Of a stretch of DNA of 64,000 nt, positions 61,332-64,000 are shown piece after piece. Each line of letters begins with the position of its first letter. Positions within the stretch are counted from its first letter, which is position 1. The position numbers were made by a program, and so were the translations under genes. Source of the stretch: Chitinophaga vietnamensis. GTDB taxonomy: Bacteria > Bacteroidota > Bacteroidia > Chitinophagales > Chitinophagaceae. The DNA lies in the NCBI RefSeq assembly GCF_902167635.1, contig NZ_CABHMS010000002.1:310001-374000 (forward strand), written 5' to 3'. Under the pieces are notes generated by a model that worked only from the letters and a program-made list of their open reading frames with translations, did no database searches and was not told the DNA's origin.

Positions 61332-63740
61332 ATGAGGCCATACTGGAAGGCGCTCTTTACCGGCGCCAGCATGTTGCTCTCCTGCGCTGCCGCGGCGCAA
61401 TTGAAGAAAGATTACCCGATCCGGCCGGTGCCCTTCACGCAGGTGAAGGTCAGCGACCGCTTCTGGGCGCCGAAGCTGCGTACCAACACGCAGGTAACGA
61501 TCCCCTATACCCTGGAGCAATGCCGGAAAACGGGCCGGATCGATAATTTTTTACGGGCAGCAGGCAAGCTGCCTGCCGATCATCTCACCGAATATCCCTT
61601 CGATGATACCGATCTTTATAAAGTGATCGAAGGCGCTTCCTATGGCTTGCAGGTACAGCCCAATCCTGCGCTGGAAAAATATCTCGACACCCTCATCAGT
61701 ATCATCGGCGCTGCACAGGAACGCGATGGTTATCTCTATACCTTCCGAACCATGAAGGCCGCAAAACCGCATGAGTGGATCGGCAGCAAACGCTGGGAGA
61801 AAGAAGAAGACCTCAGTCATGAACTGTACAATGCCGGCCACCTTTTCGAGGCCGCAGTGGCGCATTTCCAGGCAACAGGCAAAAGGTCCCTGCTGGATAT
61901 CGCGATCAAAAATGCCGATCTGCTCGTGCGTGTTTTTGGCTGGGGCAAGGAAGAGAAATTTCCCGGCCACCAGATCGTGGAAACGGGCCTCACGCGCTTG
62001 TACCGCGTGACGGGCAAACAACAATACCTCGATCTCGCCCGGTTTTTCCTCGATGTGCGCGGCCCGGGAACGCCGTATAGCCAGGAGTATAGCCAGTCGC
62101 ACAAAAAAGTAACAGACCAGCATGAAGCCGTGGGCCATGCGGTACGCGCCACTTACATGTACACCGGTATGGCCGATGTGGCGGCGCTTACGGGCGATCG
62201 TCAATATCTCCACGCCATCGATGATATCTGGGAAGATGTAGTGAACCGGAAACTGTACATCACCGGCGGCATCGGCGCCACCGGCGCAGGAGAGGCCTTC
62301 GGAGCGGCTTACGACCTGCCGAACATGTCGGCCTATGCGGAAACCTGTGCGGCTATCGCCAATGTGTACTGGAACAGCCGCATGTTCCTGCTGCATGGCG
62401 ATGCCCGTTACATCGATGTGCTGGAACGCACGCTGTACAATGGTTTGCTCTCGGGCGTATCGCTCAGCGGCGATCGTTTCTTCTACCCTAATCCACTGGC
62501 GTCTATGGGGCAGCATCAACGCAGCGCCTGGTTTGGCTGTGCATGCTGCATCTCCAATATGACCCGCTTCCTGCCTTCGATGCCGGGTTACATCTATGCA
62601 AAGAAAGACGATGATCTCTACCTGAATCTCTTTGTAGGAGATACCGCACAGATACAATTAAAATCGGGGAAGATAAAAATTATACAGCAGACAGATTATC
62701 CATGGGAGGGAAGAGATGAGATCACGCTGGAACCTGCGCGGCCGCTGCCTTTCACATTGCGGGTGCGTATCCCCGGATGGGCGCAGGGCCATCCTGTGCC
62801 GGGCAGTTTGTATGTAGAAGAAGACAGCGCCGCAGTGAATATCCCGCTCACGATCAACGGTCAGCCCTTATCTTATAAAATAGAAAAAGGTTACGCAGTG
62901 ATCAAACGTACCTGGAAGAAGGGCGATAAACTGGTGATCGATTTTCCGATGGCCGTTAAGAAAGTATTAGCCGCTGCGCCTGTGAAGGCCGACAGTCGCC
63001 GCTTTGCGCTGGAGCGCGGCCCGCTCATGTTCTGCCTCGAAGGGCCGGACAACAAAGATGCGGTGGTACAAAATATCGTGGTCGATAAACAGGCGGCGGT
63101 ACAAACCGTCTTCCGTCCCGAACTGCTCAATGGCATCCTGACCTTGCAAATGCCCGGCAGCGCCGCCAGCAGGCAATTGCATAGCGATAGTATAATTACC
63201 ACGCAACAAACGGTAACGGCTATACCGTATTATGCCTGGGCGAATCGTGGCCCTGCTGAGATGACAGTTTGGATTCCTTACGAAACATCGGCCGCCCGCC
63301 CGAAACCTGCGCCCACCATCGCTTCCAAGAGCAAGGTGCTGGCATCGGTGAAGAATGAGCGCATGTACAAGGCGGTCAATGACCAATACGATCCGCAGGA
63401 CTCTAAAGATAACAGCGCCGTTTACCTGCACTGGTGGCCTAACAAAGGCACAACAGAATGGATCAGCTATGAATTCGACAGCGTTCATACGGTGAGCCGC
63501 TCCCGTGTGTATTGGTATGATGATGGCCCTTTCGGCGGTTGCCGTATCCCTGCCGCATGGAAACTATATTACAAACAAGGTAACAGCTGGATACCTGTTA
63601 AGAACATCGTGCCATATCCTGTCACGAAAGACCGCTACGATACTGTCACCTTCGAGCCTGTGGCTACTTCCGCTATGAAGCTGGAAGTACAGCTGCCGGC
63701 CGATAATTCATCCGGGGTACACGAATGGACGGTGGAATAA
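61332..63740 (+). CDS. Beta-L-arabinofuranosidase, GH127 family
   Basis: An 802-residue secreted enzyme (signal to CAAAAQ). It has the HypBA1-type zinc-thiolate site: AYAETCAAIANVYWNSRM with Glu 337 and Cys 339, and WFGCACCISNM with Cys 405 (nucleophile) and Cys 406. Other motifs are KVSDRFWAPKLRTNTQVTIPYT, EEDLSHELYNAGHLFEAA, GHAVRATYMYTGMADVA and LYITGGIGATGAGEAFG. C-terminal beta domains and a lectin-like end (YDTVTFEPVATSAMKLEVQL) follow. It cleaves beta-L-arabinofuranosyl links such as those in extensin or arabinogalactan side chains. Likely co-regulated with araB by AraR. Confidence 0.93.
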   Translation: MRPYWKALFTGASMLLSCAAAAQLKKDYPIRPVPFTQVKVSDRFWAPKLRTNTQVTIPYTLEQCRKTGRIDNFLRAAGKLPADHLTEYPFDDTDLYKVIEGASYGLQVQPNPALEKYLDTLISIIGAAQERDGYLYTFRTMKAAKPHEWIGSKRWEKEEDLSHELYNAGHLFEAAVAHFQATGKRSLLDIAIKNADLLVRVFGWGKEEKFPGHQIVETGLTRLYRVTGKQQYLDLARFFLDVRGPGTPYSQEYSQSHKKVTDQHEAVGHAVRATYMYTGMADVAALTGDRQYLHAIDDIWEDVVNRKLYITGGIGATGAGEAFGAAYDLPNMSAYAETCAAIANVYWNSRMFLLHGDARYIDVLERTLYNGLLSGVSLSGDRFFYPNPLASMGQHQRSAWFGCACCISNMTRFLPSMPGYIYAKKDDDLYLNLFVGDTAQIQLKSGKIKIIQQTDYPWEGRDEITLEPARPLPFTLRVRIPGWAQGHPVPGSLYVEEDSAAVNIPLTINGQPLSYKIEKGYAVIKRTWKKGDKLVIDFPMAVKKVLAAAPVKADSRRFALERGPLMFCLEGPDNKDAVVQNIVVDKQAAVQTVFRPELLNGILTLQMPGSAASRQLHSDSIITTQQTVTAIPYYAWANRGPAEMTVWIPYETSAARPKPAPTIASKSKVLASVKNERMYKAVNDQYDPQDSKDNSAVYLHWWPNKGTTEWISYEFDSVHTVSRSRVYWYDDGPFGGCRIPAAWKLYYKQGNSWIPVKNIVPYPVTKDRYDTVTFEPVATSAMKLEVQLPADNSSGVHEWTVE

Positions 63741-63784
63741 TCACCGTTATTAGTTTTCGGGGAAAAGATGTATTTTATCTTTCT

Positions 63785-64000
63785 ATGAAAACGATCCGTT
63801 GCATTTACTTTTCCACGTTGTGGCTGCTGCTGTCGATGCAGCTGCCTGCACAATCCACGGTGGTGAATGGCCGGTTGAAACCCGGCATCTGGCCTGCCTC
63901 GTGGATCGCCTGTCCGGGCGCTCCCGCCAAAGCATATGGCGTGTATCATTTCAGGCGGGTTATTTCACTGCCTGTCAAACCCGCTACCTTCAAGGTACAT
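63785..64000 (+). CDS. Start of a GH78-like alpha-L-rhamnosidase (partial)
   Basis: The first 72 residues of a gene continuing beyond the window. A signal peptide (MKTIRCIYFSTLWLLLSMQLPAQ) is followed by WPASWIACPGAPAKAYGVYHFRR, a text usual at the start of GH78 alpha-L-rhamnosidases and related Bacteroidota glycoside hydrolases. It lies 44 bases after the GH127 stop, so it is probably in the same operon and may act on pectin or arabinogalactan. The family call rests on this short N-terminus. Confidence 0.6.
   Translation, partial: MKTIRCIYFSTLWLLLSMQLPAQSTVVNGRLKPGIWPASWIACPGAPAKAYGVYHFRRVISLPVKPATFKVH

Overview
The window comes from a Bacteroidota chromosome, most likely a Chitinophaga-like member of the Chitinophagaceae. 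The evidence is the gene content (FecI/FecR/TonB-receptor operon, SusC-style receptors, Nudix-type AraR, many DinB/DoxX/SRPBCC/RidA paralogues), promoters that fit the Bacteroidota TTTG / TAnnTTTG pattern, weak Shine-Dalgarno sequences, and repeat families typical of large soil Bacteroidota genomes. No rRNA, CRISPR array, prophage or intact insertion sequence was seen. The only RNA gene found is a tRNA-Lys.

Layout. 1-2.5 kb: small housekeeping and stress genes (DUF2306 membrane protein, HxlR regulator, DEDDh exonuclease, DinB protein). 2.6-5.4 kb: tRNA-Lys followed by an AT-rich patch with a DUF3883 nuclease-like protein and two broken genes (a DnaC-like ATPase remnant and a frameshifted HNH-like gene), which looks like a decaying island. 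5.7-11.4 kb: Crp/Fnr regulator, old-yellow-enzyme reductase coupled to a secreted RidA protein, SRPBCC protein, ECF sigma factor, HD hydrolase, AraC regulator. 11.6-21.7 kb: a type VI secretion effector module. One arm is an Rhs protein whose C-terminus looks like a nucleic-acid deaminase toxin, followed by a coupled candidate immunity gene. The divergent arm is a VgrG carrying a C-terminal metzincin-like protease, then a lipoprotein (candidate immunity) and a DUF4280 PAAR-like tip. 21.8-26.5 kb: RidA, DUF1801, DoxX, DinB, alkyltransferase-like, DUF4241 and HxlR genes, with dense repeats. 26.5-41.3 kb: a long operon FecI - FecR - TonB receptor - two surface lipoproteins - three fasciclin-like lipoproteins - Oar-like TonB receptor. 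41.4-44.6 kb: secreted VOC protein, two divergent lipoproteins, and an ECF sigma/membrane-protein pair with non-ATG starts. 44.6-49.8 kb: a tripartite RND efflux pump. 50-64 kb: a complete L-arabinose locus: araB, araD, araA, sodium symporter, AraR, GH51, divergent GH146-like and GH127 beta-L-arabinofuranosidases, and the start of a GH78-like rhamnosidase.

The arabinose genes work together. Secreted arabinofuranosidases release arabinose from plant arabinan or arabinogalactan, the symporter imports it, and AraA/AraB/AraD convert it to xylulose-5-phosphate. A Nudix-fold repressor whose catalytic acids are lost probably controls this through three copies of an operator, TAATTGT-N7-ACAATTA: two before araB and one shared by the divergent hydrolases.

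Beyond genes, the most striking features are intergenic repeats. They include hairpins built from 8-bp units placed directly after stop codons (one is a 53-bp perfect inverted repeat), 7/8-bp tandem arrays, and three clusters of REP-like GCCCC/GGGGC palindromes flanked by CTACCAATAT words. All functional assignments rest on sequence motifs and remembered family features; no database search was run.
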